64,000 bases of DNA from Ryuthela nishihirai (Eukaryota > Arthropoda > Arachnida > Araneae > Heptathelidae): assembly GCA_038380435.1 (NCBI GenBank), contig JAWZYU010000001.1:17154001-17218000 (forward strand), written 5' to 3'. The position numbers were made by a program, and so were the translations under genes. A model generated the notes under the pieces. It was not told where the DNA came from. It did not search any database and saw nothing but the letters and a program-made list of their open reading frames with translations. Shown here piece by piece: positions 33,690 to 42,476 of this stretch (positions are counted from its first letter, which is position 1; each line of letters starts with the position of its first letter).

Positions 33690-34093
33690 TCTGATTATAA
33701 TTTATACTTTTTAGCAGTCTTTAGCAATTAGAAATAAGCTCCAGGTGGTAATTCTCCAGCTTTAATAAATAAATGCATCTTCATGTTTATAATGATGTTA
33801 CCCACAAATTTCCAGTTGCTATTAGTATTTCTAATATATTTTTCGTTCTAAATAGCGTTAACGTTTTAATCTTGTCATAAAATGAATATAATTAACAATA
33901 TGAAAATGAAATAAGTCATTAGAGACATTCACTTCTGTCTTATGATGCTTAAGGAAATTTTTTTCTCTAATCCGGTGGGCTCGGGTTCAACAATTGTCGA
34001 AGGGGTTCAGGCTTGGATGGACTCAGTCTCAGTAACTTCGTGCATGGGCGGACTCGAATTCGAAATATCGAGCTAGAACTCATCTGCAATTGG
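33690..34093. repeat. Dispersed repeat shared with 60180-60516
   Basis: TTACCCACAAATTTCCAGTT and the next 120 bp or so resemble TTACCCACGAACTTTCAGTT and what follows at about 60278. In both places a foldback MITE lies just to the right. Confidence 0.6.
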
Positions 34094-34095
34094 TA

Positions 34096-34309
34096 CAGTC
34101 GCTCAAAAAAGTATCCGAACGCTATGGTTGATCACAAAATTCAGAAAAAATATCTGGCAACGATTTTTTTAGAAATCAGTGATATGGCAACCTTCGTGTC
34201 ACGTGACATGAAGGTTGCCAGATCACTGATTTCTTAAAAAATCGTTGCTAGATATTTTTTCTGAATTTTGTAATCAACCATAGCGTTCGGATACTTTTTT
34301 GAGCGACTG
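34096..34309. mobile_element. Tc1/mariner-type foldback MITE, copy 3
   Basis: Ends CAGTCGCTCAAAAAAGTATC and inverse, with TA on both sides and centre CGTGTCACGTGACATG. Confidence 0.88.
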
Positions 34310-34569
34310 TACCGTCAGATATTCTTAACGATTTCCTATACCATTCGATTTATATACGATTTTGCCATATGCAAGTCAGAAGAATTTGAATCTTCGCGTG
34401 ATGGAGCTCCTTGTTTCGAAGCTATATTATTTTTTTATCGAAACCGGCGAGTTTTATCTCTCACTAAATCAATTCTCTACAACTTTAGAAATAACGTTTT
34501 TCTACTATCTGGCATCGTTTTGAATTTAATCCCAACAACCTTTCGAATAGAATCTCGGGTCGAGGGCAA
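34310..34569. other. Unassigned sequence
   Basis: Nothing recognised. Confidence 0.4.
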
Positions 34570-34571
34570 TT

Positions 34572-34779
34572 ATAAAAAAATTAAATAAATACCCCTCAAG
34601 CAGCTGCTTGCCACAGAGGTCTGACAGGAGCCTGTCAGTTTATATGGCATAATAGAAGGTCTGAGAGGATGGCAGGACCTCAGCAGAAAAACGACACAAA
34701 CAGCCATGCCTTACCCGGGGCTCGAACCCAGGTCCCGTAGATCAGTAGCCAAGCGCGCTAACCACTCGGCCACGGGACG
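34572..34779 (-). mobile_element. SINE2, full length
   Basis: Complete copy: CCTCAAGCAGCTGCTTGCCA, hairpin, B box GGGGCTCGAACC, A box CGCGCTAACCACTCGGCCA. Short flanks GGCAATT at about 34566 and 34779 may be the TSD. Confidence 0.9.
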
Positions 34780-34781
34780 GC

Positions 34782-35465
34782 AATTGCACCTTACTTACTG
34801 CCTCTTACCGCGTTCCTAGGAACATCTGTCACTATTATTCTCACGCGTTTGCCAGGCGCTGATATTCTCCTGTTTATGAACCTCACCTTACCACTCTGTG
34901 CAATTACCTTCTCTAGGAAATGATATCTATGAACACAGACACTTGAGTAAACCAGCATTCCAGGATCCTTGGAAAGATTAGATATGAACACAGATGCATG
35001 GAGCTGAGTGTGTATCAGCGTGTCTCAACAAGAGAGAGAGTTAGTTGAGTTTAAGAGAGATTATGCACGTTGTCTTCATGTGTGCCATAAATCAAAACGT
35101 GTTGATGGCACGATGATTAGCTATCTAATGTCAATGCTGCGTGTTGTTAATGAGAATAGCAATCGGTAAATGCTACTGGGCTAAATATAATTTGCGGGAG
35201 CAATAAATCCTCATCAGGGACATCGGAAAATGACGAAAATATTCATCAGCCATACAAGCTACGAAACGATTTTTCAATGATTTACAATCATTCGCTTTGT
35301 TCACAAAAATTCAGAAAGTTTTGCAAAGGCAGATAGTCTTTGGGAAAGTTCGAATGGCTCTTTTCTCTTTTGCACAGACACGTATGTATGTGTAATGGAA
35401 CATAGTGTTTATATTATTGCAAAGAGAATTTGAAGTAACATCATAAAGGTATTGCAAAGTCAAAG
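34782..35465. other. Unassigned sequence
   Basis: A 66-residue minus frame (34791-34991) shows no domain. Nothing else recognised. Confidence 0.35.
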
Positions 35466-35469
35466 ATGT

Positions 35470-36150
35470 CTAAGAGAAAATGTTTAGAGAGGAGAGGAAG
35501 GCGATTCAGTTATTTTCCAGCAGTTTAGAGAAAAAGGTTTACAAAGGAAGAGAGTCGTTCAATCCTTTTTCATCAGTTTAGAGAAAAATGTTTACAGAAG
35601 GAGACCGATGCAATCCTTTTCCATCAGTTCAGAGAAAAATGTTTACAGAGGAAGGGAGTCGTTCAATCCTTTTCCATCAGTTTAGAGAAAAATGTTTACA
35701 GAGGAAGGGAGTCGTTCAATCCTTTTCCATCAGTTTAGAGAAAAATGTTTACAGAGGAAGGGAATCGTTCAATCCTTTTCCATCAGTTTAGAGAAAAATA
35801 TTTACAGAGGAAGGGGGACCGATTCAATCCTTTTCCATCAGTTTATGGAAAATGTTTACAGAGGAAGGGAATCGTTCAATCCTTTTCCATCAGTTTAGGG
35901 AAAATGTTTACAGAGGAAAGGGACCTATTCAATCCTTTTCCATCAGTTTAGGGAAAAATGTTTGCAAAATGCAGGATGATGATTCAAACACTTTCAGGAT
36001 AAGTGTAAGATAACAAATCAAAGTAAAACAATTTAGAGGAAAATGTTTGCAGAGTGCAGGAAAGCAATTCGGTCGTTTTAAGAAAAGTGTATGTGAAGAT
36101 GCGAAATCAACAGAACAGGAATTCAGAGAATAATGTTTGCAAAGCACAGG
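35470..36150 (+). repeat. 53-bp tandem repeat
   Basis: Unit GTTTAGAGAAAAATGTTTAC followed by AGAGGAAGGGAGTCGTTCAATCC and TTTTCCATCA. The core of regular copies is at about 35520-35960, with drifting units on each side. The Phe/Ser-rich frames here follow from the unit. Confidence 0.93.
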
Positions 36151-36337
36151 AAGGTGATTTTGCCACTGAAAGGAAAAGTTACAAGTGAAGATGTCATTGT
36201 GCCTAAATGATAATAATGCAGTTTCCTCTTCTTATTTATATGCAGTTCCTTTCCATATTTAAATTTTTCGTCATTATGTAAGTACAAAAATACTTTAAAG
36301 CGAATAATGCCCTAACGTAAAGTATGAAACATGCATA

Positions 36338-36725
36338 GGTTTGGGTTTTTTTACCTCTGAGCGGCACGTTTTTGCACACCATGGGCTAAATGGCCAGGTC
36401 ACATGGACCCCGAAGGCTCAGAGAAGGTTGGGGGAGGGGACCCACTGGAAAAGCTGTTGGGAGACAGATGGTAGCCTCCCGTCAAGGCCATACAGCGTGT
36501 TCTTTAACGTGCACAGGGTATGGCTCTCCCGCACACGGGGCCACGGCTTAACGTCCTATCCGACGGACGGCGGCCTTTCCAAGCCCATCGGTGTCCCCTA
36601 CTGACCGTGGGGAGGGCGGGGAATTTTGCGGAGATAAATCTCAACGCTGACCCAGCTGGGACTCGAACCTGGGAACTACAGATTACGAGCCTGGCGCGCT
36701 ACCGACTGAGCCACCCCCGCCCCTA
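36338..36725 (-). mobile_element. Nin-type SINE, full length
   Basis: Flanks AAACATGCATA (36327-36337) and AAATATGCATA (36726-36736) form a one-mismatch TSD. Confidence 0.92.
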
Positions 36726-36736
36726 AAATATGCATA

Positions 36737-37105
36737 AAATAGCGCTATGATCTCACTAAACAACAGTGAAAAGATGTGTCATTTGAAGTTATTACTTCTA
36801 AAACACTTTGCAATAATTTGGAAACTTTTTATTTCTTCAGAATCCTTCTTAACAACCTATATAAAGTACAAATATAGATACTTTGTTGCCAAAAGTTCAT
36901 ATTGTTTACTTAGAATTATCGTCTACATTTCACACTGAAAAATATTTAGTCCGTTTTTCGCATTAACTTGCTAATTGCTCCTTTTTTCCTTTGAACACTT
37001 ACGTAATCAGACAATTGCTTTACTTTAATCTAACTTTTCCAATAAAAATAAGGTGAACAATCAATTTATATGTAGATCACCTGTTCACAACCTTTTTGAG
37101 TCCAG
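36737..37105. other. AT-rich unassigned sequence
   Basis: Nothing recognised. Confidence 0.4.
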
Positions 37106-37109
37106 GTCC

Positions 37110-38975
37110 CCACCACTCTTTAAAACGCTCCTTCACTTTTTCTAATGTCCTTCTCACTCTATTGCCCCCTTCACTCTTTCTAGTGCCCTTCCCTCTTTCT
37201 AGTGCCTCCATCCCTCTTTCTAGTACCCTTTCCTCTTTCTAGTGGCTCCTTCCCTTTTTCTACTGCTCCTTTCCTTTTTCTTGGCCCTTCACTCTTTCTA
37301 GTGCCTCCTTCCCTCTTTCTAGAACCCATTTCCTCATTCTAGGCCCCTTCCCTATTTTTAGCGCCTCCTTCCCTCTTTCTAGTGCCTCCATCCCTCTTTC
37401 TAGTGACCCTTTCCTCTTTCGAGTGGCTTCTTCCCTTTTTATACTGTTCTCTTTCTTCTTTCTAGTCCCTTCTCTCTTTCTAGAGCCTCCTCTTTTTCTA
37501 GTGTTTTCTTCCTTCTTCCTTTTGCCTCCTTCCCTCTTTTTAGTGCTTCCTTCCCTCTTTCTTGTGCCTCCTTCCCTCTTTCTAGTGCCCCTTCCCTCTT
37601 TCTAGTGCCCCCATCCCTCTTTCTAGTGTCCCTTTCCTCTTTAGAGCGGCTTCTTCCCTTTTTCTGCTGCTCCCTTCCTTTTTTCTAGGCCCTTCCCTCT
37701 TTCTAGTACCTACTTCCTTCTTTCCAGTGCTTCCTTCCCTCTTTCTTGTGCCTCCTTCCTTCTTTCTTGTGTTCCTTTCCCTCTTTCTAGTGCTTCCTTT
37801 CCCTCTTTCTAGTGCTTCCTTTTCCCTTTCTAGTGCTCCCTTCCTTCTTTCTAGGACCCTTCCCTCTTTCTAATGCCCCTTCCTTCTTTTTAGTGTTCCT
37901 TCACTATTTCTAGTGCTTCCTTCCCTCTTTCTAATGTCCCCTTCACTCTATTGCCCCTTCACTCTTTCTAGTGCATCCTTTCCTCTTTTTAGTGACCCTT
38001 CCTTCTTTCTAGTGCTTCATTCCCTCTTTCTAGTGCTTCCTTCCCTCTTTCTAGCGCCTCCTTCCTTCTTTCTTGTGTCCCTTTCCCTCTTTCTAGTGCT
38101 TCCTTTTCCCTTTCTAGTGCTCCCTTCCTTCTTTCTAGGACCCTTCCCTCTTTCTAATGCCCCTTCCTTCTTTTTAGTGCTCCTTCATTATTTCTAGTGC
38201 TTCCTTCCCTCTTTCTAATGTCCCCTTCACTCTATTGCCCCTTCACTCTTTCTAGTGCATCCTTTCCTCTTTTTAGTGACCCTTCCTTCTTTCTAGTGCT
38301 TCATTCCCTCTTTCTAGTGCTTCCTTCCCTCTTTCTATTGCTTCCTTTTCCCTTTCTAGTGCTCCCTTCCTTCTTTCTAGGACCCTTCCCTCTTTCTAAT
38401 GCCCCTTCCTTTTTTTTAGTGCTCCTTCACTATTTCTAGTGCTTCCTTCCCTCTTTCTAAAGTCCCCTTCACTCTATTGCCCCCTTCACTCTTTCTAGTG
38501 TCTCCTTTCCTCTTTTTAGTGCCCTTCCTTCTTTCTAGGGCTTCATTCCCTCTTTCTAGTGCTCCCTTCCCTCTTTCTAATACTTTTGTTGACGCCAAAG
38601 ATCTTCCCTCTTTCTTTCTAGTGCCTCCTTCCTTCTTTCTAGTGCCTCCGTCCCTCTTTCTAGTGCCTTCTTTCTTGTGCCCCCTTCCCTCTTTCTAGTT
38701 CTTTCTTTCTTCTTCCCTTTTTTTTCTTCTTCTTTTCTAATACTTTTGTTGACGCCAAGACCCTTCCCTCTTTCTAGTGTCTTCTTCCTTCTTTCTTGTT
38801 CCCCTTCCCTCTTTCTATTGCTTCTTTTTCTATTTCTAGTGCTCCCTTCCTTCTTTCTAGGCCCCTTCCCTCTTTCTAATGCCTTTTCCTTCTTTCTAGT
38901 ACTCCTTCCCTATTTCTAATGCCTCCTTCCCTCTTTCTAATGTCCCCTTCACTCATCCTAATGTCTCCTTCATCC
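37110..38975 (+). repeat. Pyrimidine-rich tandem array (CCCTCTTTCTAGTGC units)
   Basis: About 1.9 kb of units of 15-21 bp with the constant phrase CCCTCTTTCTAGTGC. Higher-order copies exist: the stretch starting at about 37913 repeats at 38197, 284 bp later. The phrase AATACTTTTGTTGACGCCAA occurs at about 38580 and 38738. Leu/Phe/Pro-rich frames are by-products. Confidence 0.95.
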
Positions 38976-39018
38976 AACTGAAACTTTTTTCCTGTTTCAA
39001 AAACAGCTGAAACAATAT

Positions 39019-39660
39019 TGTTGCGGATCACAAAAATGGATAGCCACTGAGCGTGAGTATTAAAAGCTATATTTCAAAACCAAATTCAATACAAGGTAAA
39101 TTGTTACAAAGGAAATATGGATGAAGTATCTTATTAACAAATTAACTATTAACATGCACAAGTCATCAATCTTCCTGCGTAGAGCACACAATATCAGCTC
39201 TGTGTATTTTACTAAATACTACCTTTTACTTGATTTACCAGGTCACCCGAAGATCTTCACTCGTAAACCAATTCTCGTCCTGTGCTAATAACTTTTCACA
39301 CACTAGCCGAACAAAAAGACAGTCCGTGTAGACATTCGAAGTTAGCCATAAAAGTTCCCACTTTTATACTTCCGCGTATACACAACACATCAAGTTACTT
39401 CTTGATACTTAACGATAAAAGATCCCACTTTTATCCTTCCGCGTATACACAACACATCAAGTTACTTCTTGATACTTACGCGCACTGTCTCAGAACAGCT
39501 CACCGTCCATTTTCGAACTCTCCGACCGTTACAACACAACGACCGTTACAATACAAAACGACCGTTAACGCTCCACTCTTCTTCTCCAAATTCTCCCAAC
39601 GTTCTTATTCGTTGGCTGAAACTTTTTGCTTTCGGTTGCCAGATTCCTTCTGTCGTAACA
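39019..39660 (-). repeat. 3' LTR
   Basis: 642 bp, TG...CA ends, same sequence as the other LTR. Contains an internal direct duplication: a unit of about 68 bp starting near 39345 (CCATAAAAGTTCCCACTTTT) repeats near 39413 with few changes. The 163-residue plus frame here is an LTR reading and occurs again in the other LTR. Confidence 0.93.
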
Positions 39661-39673
39661 CTGCCCCCTTCCT
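39661..39673 (-). promoter_or_regulatory. Polypurine tract
   Basis: On the minus strand AGGAAGGGGGCAG directly precedes the 3' LTR. That is the place and composition expected for the plus-strand primer of reverse transcription. Confidence 0.85.
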
Positions 39674-39702
39674 AGGTCTTGTTCGTCCCGAACAATTCTG
39701 GA

Positions 39703-40485
39703 TTACAAAGTTTCTTCAGTTCTTCGATGAAACGGGGCCAAACGATCCACGTGAACCACCTTGCACTTTGTAGCTGGACGTCGACGAATGCGATATACCA
39801 CGTTTGTGTCAAAATGAAAGCGAATCTCATTATGACGTAGATTTCTTTTCTGACTGAAGCCTCGTCCACAAACATAATACGTGTAAGGCCTATAGCCCTT
39901 GTGAACACGTTTATGTCTCTGCAGGGAGAAGAATCGACTAAGAGTTTTCGTGCAAAACCTGTAAAAAGTTTTCTTCTTTGTCGAAAGTTTTCTTCTTTGG
40001 ATTTTTACTTCTATCAACAGTAACAAGGAATGAAAGTCATTAGTGACATAAAATCTAGGGAGGAGTTTCATCCTGCAGTCTGACCCTTTTGTCAGTTGAC
40101 TTTCACTTAATTCAGAACTGTCGTGATGAACCTTCAGCCATACTTCACCTGAATCAATTTGATCCCCAAGGTGCTTCACAACTATAATATCAGCTCCATA
40201 ATTCTTTTTAGCTCTTCGGTCCATCTCCTCCTTCCATACTCTTGCTAGAACTGCAGCTTCTAATCCGACAACCTTACCTGTTTCTCCTGTATAAGTGAAA
40301 TCAGTGATGTGTCGGGCTGCTAGCAATATTTTTTCTGTTTTACCTTCACATAGCCAGCTTGCAACATCTTCAGATACTCCTTGTTCTATTAACATGTTAT
40401 GAAACTTGTTCAAAGCATTGCCGTTATGCAGAACCTTGCAGACACGTGATGCTTCATCTACCCTATTATCCACAATGTTCACCAA
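39703..40485 (-). CDS. Chimeric ORF2: thymidine phosphorylase C-terminal piece, zinc-finger piece, pol tail
   Basis: 260 codons from an ATG at 40485. Residues 1-130 match the C-terminal domain of thymidine phosphorylase: NGNALNKFHNMLIEQGVSED, LCEG, GKVVGLEAAVL, GADIIVVKHLG, SGEVWLKVHHD and SESQ fall in the order known for the animal enzyme. Residues 131-173 are unassigned. Residues 174-224 hold two C2H2 zinc-finger-like units (FSLQRHKRVHKGYRPY, then VCGRGFSQKRNLRHNEIRFH) that have each lost a zinc-binding Cys. Residues 227-253 are the pol C-terminal tail. The phosphorylase-like reading actually continues upstream of the ATG (LQELVEELGGELLRL, to about 40535), overlapping the end of ORF1. The active-site domain is absent, so no nucleoside phosphorolysis is expected. 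Whether the protein is made is unknown. Confidence 0.8.
   Translation of the reverse strand: MVNIVDNRVDEASRVCKVLHNGNALNKFHNMLIEQGVSEDVASWLCEGKTEKILLAARHITDFTYTGETGKVVGLEAAVLARVWKEEMDRRAKKNYGADIIVVKHLGDQIDSGEVWLKVHHDSSELSESQLTKGSDCRMKLLPRFYVTNDFHSLLLLIEVKIQRRKLSTKKKTFYRFCTKTLSRFFSLQRHKRVHKGYRPYTYYVCGRGFSQKRNLRHNEIRFHFDTNVVYRIRRRPATKCKVVHVDRLAPFHRRTEETL
39727..39807 (-). other. Pol C-terminal tail (integrase end) within ORF2
   Basis: TNVVYRIRRRPATKCKVVHV then DRLAPFH. This wording closes many Ty3/gypsy integrases. It is the only pol segment retained. Confidence 0.8.
39814..39966 (-). pseudogene. Captured C2H2 zinc-finger fragment
   Basis: Two finger-like units in the ORF2 frame. The linker KGYRPY between them is close to the canonical linker between C2H2 fingers. 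The first unit keeps CTKTLSRFFSLQRHKRVH with only one Cys; the second has Tyr for its first Cys (YTYYVC). It is probably derived from a host zinc-finger gene and cannot fold normally around zinc. It lies between the phosphorylase piece and the pol tail. Confidence 0.75.
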
Positions 40486-40535
40486 ACGCAGAAGTTCTCC
40501 TCCTAACTCTTCGACGAGCTCTTGTAGTCGTGATA
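40098..40535 (-). pseudogene. TYMP: Captured thymidine phosphorylase C-terminal fragment
   Basis: About 145 codons without introns match the C-terminal part of animal thymidine phosphorylase (pyrimidine salvage, thymidine plus phosphate to thymine plus deoxyribose-1-phosphate). Recognised landmarks in order: EELGGELL, NGNALNKFHNML...QGVSED, LCEG, GKVVGL, YGADIIVVKHLGDQI, WLKVHHD, SESQ. The N-terminal and catalytic regions are absent. The absence of introns and the position inside an LTR element fit capture from an mRNA. The frame is open throughout, suggesting recent capture or selection; I cannot tell which. Confidence 0.82.
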
Positions 40536-41804
40536 AAACTTTTCTATATCCTTATAATCTAAATGGTTATAATGTCCAAATCTGCACATTGACTGTTCAG
40601 AAAAGAAATTCAGCATGGTTTCGTTGAGATTGTCTGAGGGCTTTACTTCTCTCTGATCGTAACTCTGAGGCTTAGTTTCATCCAGAAAGTTAGTCTTTGA
40701 AGTACTGTCTCTGCCTGAAGCTCTTTTACTAGCATCACCTGTTATGCTTCTAAGCCATCCTTCGGAATTCCTCTTCCTTAAATCCCCACTTTCTATAAAC
40801 GATTCGAGTGTGGCTATATGCTTCGGAAAAATCTCTCCGACTTCCGCGGTAAAGTCGAATGGCACTTTGTATCTATGATGAATGGACGCCTCTTCTTTAC
40901 TCGGACCACTCTGCGAAACGTAAACTCTGTTTCGTTCTTCCTCATTACCACTCGTTACTCTGCCTTTGCGATAATTGTCCATGACGCATTTTGCTGACGG
41001 CGAGGAATAGAATACCTTTCGTGTGGATCTCTCTTCAGATCGTGCCAGACTTGTACACCTAGGTATTTTGAAGTGCAAAGCGTACTGTATAGTCTCACAG
41101 CTCTCTGATCTGTGTGATTGTTCTTCACAGTTCCTAGACATGTCACCAGCGACATAGACACTCTGCCATGCATTACCAGTAGTTGCGTGGTCAAAGGCAT
41201 TATCTGCGCTATCTCTACGATTCTTGATTTCCAGTAGCAGATCCACATTTTTATATGCGTTGCCTTTCTCTTTTTCTTTTCCATGTTTACAATCTAACTT
41301 AACACTATCAAGATCATCTTTTTCACTGACAAATTCAACATTTAAACTATTGCATTGTCTATTGAGTTCGGTTTTATGATCCTTGAAGTGATCAATAATC
41401 TTACCAACATGAGAAGCCACTTCATCTCTCATCTCAGTATTTTGTGCGGCCATTTCGGCTTTCAAGTCACCTATTTTATCGCTTTGGGCAGCTAGATCAC
41501 TTTTAATATCAGTCATCTGCGTAGCCATATCGGCTTTCATATCGGTCACCAGCGTAGCAATAACGGCTTTCCTATCAGTCATCAGCGTAGCAATAACGGC
41601 TTTCCTATCAGTCATCAGCGTAGCCATATCGGCTTTCATATCAGTCATCAGCGTAGTCATATCGGCTTTCATATCTTTCATATCAGTCGTCAGCGTAGTC
41701 ATATCGGCTTTCATATCTTTCATAACAGTCATCTGCGTAGCCATATCGACTTTCAAGCTATTTATCAACTTTACTAATTCATCCATACTTCTAGTTAACG
41801 GCAT
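40503..41804 (-). CDS. ORF1: gag-like coiled-coil start followed by an unidentified (probably captured) segment
   Basis: 433 codons. It starts at an ATG 12 nt inside the primer-binding site. Residues 1-15 (MPLTRSMDELVKLIN) lead into a long repetitive helix (residues 16-130, recurring MTDMKADMAT and MTDRKAVIAT) with heptad-like spacing, a coiled coil as found at the start of some arthropod gypsy gag proteins. No capsid domain, CCHC knuckle or protease motif follows. Residues from about 165 on (DCKHGKEKEKGNAYKNVDLL onward) are polar, Ser/Arg/Lys-rich and unrecognised, with compositional change at the join. By position this part may be another captured host sequence. The end (CRFGHYNHLDYKDIEKFYHD) runs into the phosphorylase piece, which is in a different frame. 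ORF1 and ORF2 are separated by 17 nt. Confidence 0.75.
   Translation of the reverse strand: MPLTRSMDELVKLINSLKVDMATQMTVMKDMKADMTTLTTDMKDMKADMTTLMTDMKADMATLMTDRKAVIATLMTDRKAVIATLVTDMKADMATQMTDIKSDLAAQSDKIGDLKAEMAAQNTEMRDEVASHVGKIIDHFKDHKTELNRQCNSLNVEFVSEKDDLDSVKLDCKHGKEKEKGNAYKNVDLLLEIKNRRDSADNAFDHATTGNAWQSVYVAGDMSRNCEEQSHRSESCETIQYALHFKIPRCTSLARSEERSTRKVFYSSPSAKCVMDNYRKGRVTSGNEEERNRVYVSQSGPSKEEASIHHRYKVPFDFTAEVGEIFPKHIATLESFIESGDLRKRNSEGWLRSITGDASKRASGRDSTSKTNFLDETKPQSYDQREVKPSDNLNETMLNFFSEQSMCRFGHYNHLDYKDIEKFYHDYKSSSKS
41500..41760 (-). repeat. In-frame coding repeats in ORF1
   Basis: Repeated GTAGCCATATCGGCTTTCAT and GTAGCAATAACGGCTTTCCT modules (plus-strand spelling), separated by ATCAGTCATCAGC. 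All copies keep the reading frame, so the coiled coil has grown by unit duplication. Confidence 0.85.
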
Positions 41805-41815
41805 TCAAAAAATTA

Positions 41816-41832
41816 TCCCACTTCTGACACCA
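41816..41832 (-). promoter_or_regulatory. Primer-binding site, tRNA-Leu type
   Basis: Plus-strand TCCCACTTCTGACACCA is the 3' end expected of a leucine tRNA (acceptor stem ...CTGACA plus CCA). It is placed 2 nt from the 5' LTR, so minus-strand DNA synthesis should be primed by tRNA-Leu. Based on my memory of animal tRNA-Leu ends. Confidence 0.85.
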
Positions 41833-41834
41833 AA

Positions 41835-42476
41835 TGTTGCGGATCACAAAAATGGATAGCCACTGAGCGTGAGTATTAAAAGCTATATTTCAAAACCAAA
41901 TTCAATACAAGGTAAATTGTTACAAAGGAAATATGGATGAAGTATCTTATTAACAAATTAACTATTAACATGCACAAGTCATCAATCTTCCTGCGTAGAG
42001 CACACAATATCAGCTCTGTGTATTTTACTAAATACTACCTTTTACTTGATTTACCAGGTCACCCGAAGATCTTCACTCGTAAACCAATTCTCGTCCTGTG
42101 CTAATAACTTTTCACACACTAGCCGAACAAAAAGACAGTCCGTGTAGACATTCGAAGTTAGCCATAAAAGTTCCCACTTTTATACTTCCGCGTATACACA
42201 ACACATCAAGTTACTTCTTGATACTTAACGATAAAAGATCCCACTTTTATCCTTCCGCGTATACACAACACATCAAGTTACTTCTTGATACTTACGCGCA
42301 CTGTCTCAGAACAGCTCACCGTCCATTTTCGAACTCTCCGACCGTTACAACACAACGACCGTTACAATACAAAACGACCGTTAACGCTCCACTCTTCTTC
42401 TCCAAATTCTCCCAACGTTCTTATTCGTTGGCTGAAACTTTTTGCTTTCGGTTGCCAGATTCCTTCTGTCGTAACA
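41835..42476 (-). repeat. 5' LTR
   Basis: 642 bp, sequence the same as the 3' LTR as far as I can read. It begins (minus strand) TGTTACGACAGAAGG and ends GATCCGCAACA. Confidence 0.93.
42177..42184 (-). promoter_or_regulatory. Candidate TATA box in the 5' LTR
   Basis: Minus-strand TATAAAAG within GGAAGTATAAAAGTGGG, about 300 bp from the outer LTR edge. A second, weaker version (GATAAAAG) lies at about 42244-42251 in the duplicated unit, so the LTR carries a doubled promoter-like segment. Inference from motif and position only. Confidence 0.5.

Larger units (their letters stand above)
39019..42476 (-). mobile_element. Young non-autonomous LTR retrotransposon carrying captured gene fragments
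   Basis: Two 642-bp direct repeats, TGTTGC...GTAACA, read identically by eye. They are bounded by ATAT on both sides (39015-39018 and 42477-42480), a 4-bp TSD. On the minus strand the order is 5' LTR, tRNA-Leu primer-binding site, ORF1 (433 aa), ORF2 (260 aa), polypurine tract, 3' LTR. ORF2 ends with VVYRIRRRPATKCKVVHVDR, the wording at the end of many Ty3/gypsy pol proteins, so the parent was probably a gypsy-type element. Protease, RT, RNase H and the integrase catalytic core are absent. The 2.2-kb interior is filled by host-like segments instead. Movement must have used proteins supplied by another element. Identical LTRs indicate recent insertion. Confidence 0.93.

Noticed and set aside
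35500..35960. CRISPR-like regular repeats
   Set aside because: Units are contiguous 53-bp tandem copies without unique spacers, in a eukaryotic genome.
37423..38919. Leu/Phe/Pro-rich frames resembling membrane proteins
   Set aside because: Direct translation of the pyrimidine-rich repeat; no start context or domain.
39282..39773. 163-residue plus-strand frame
   Set aside because: Lies in the LTR and recurs identically at 42098 in the other LTR.
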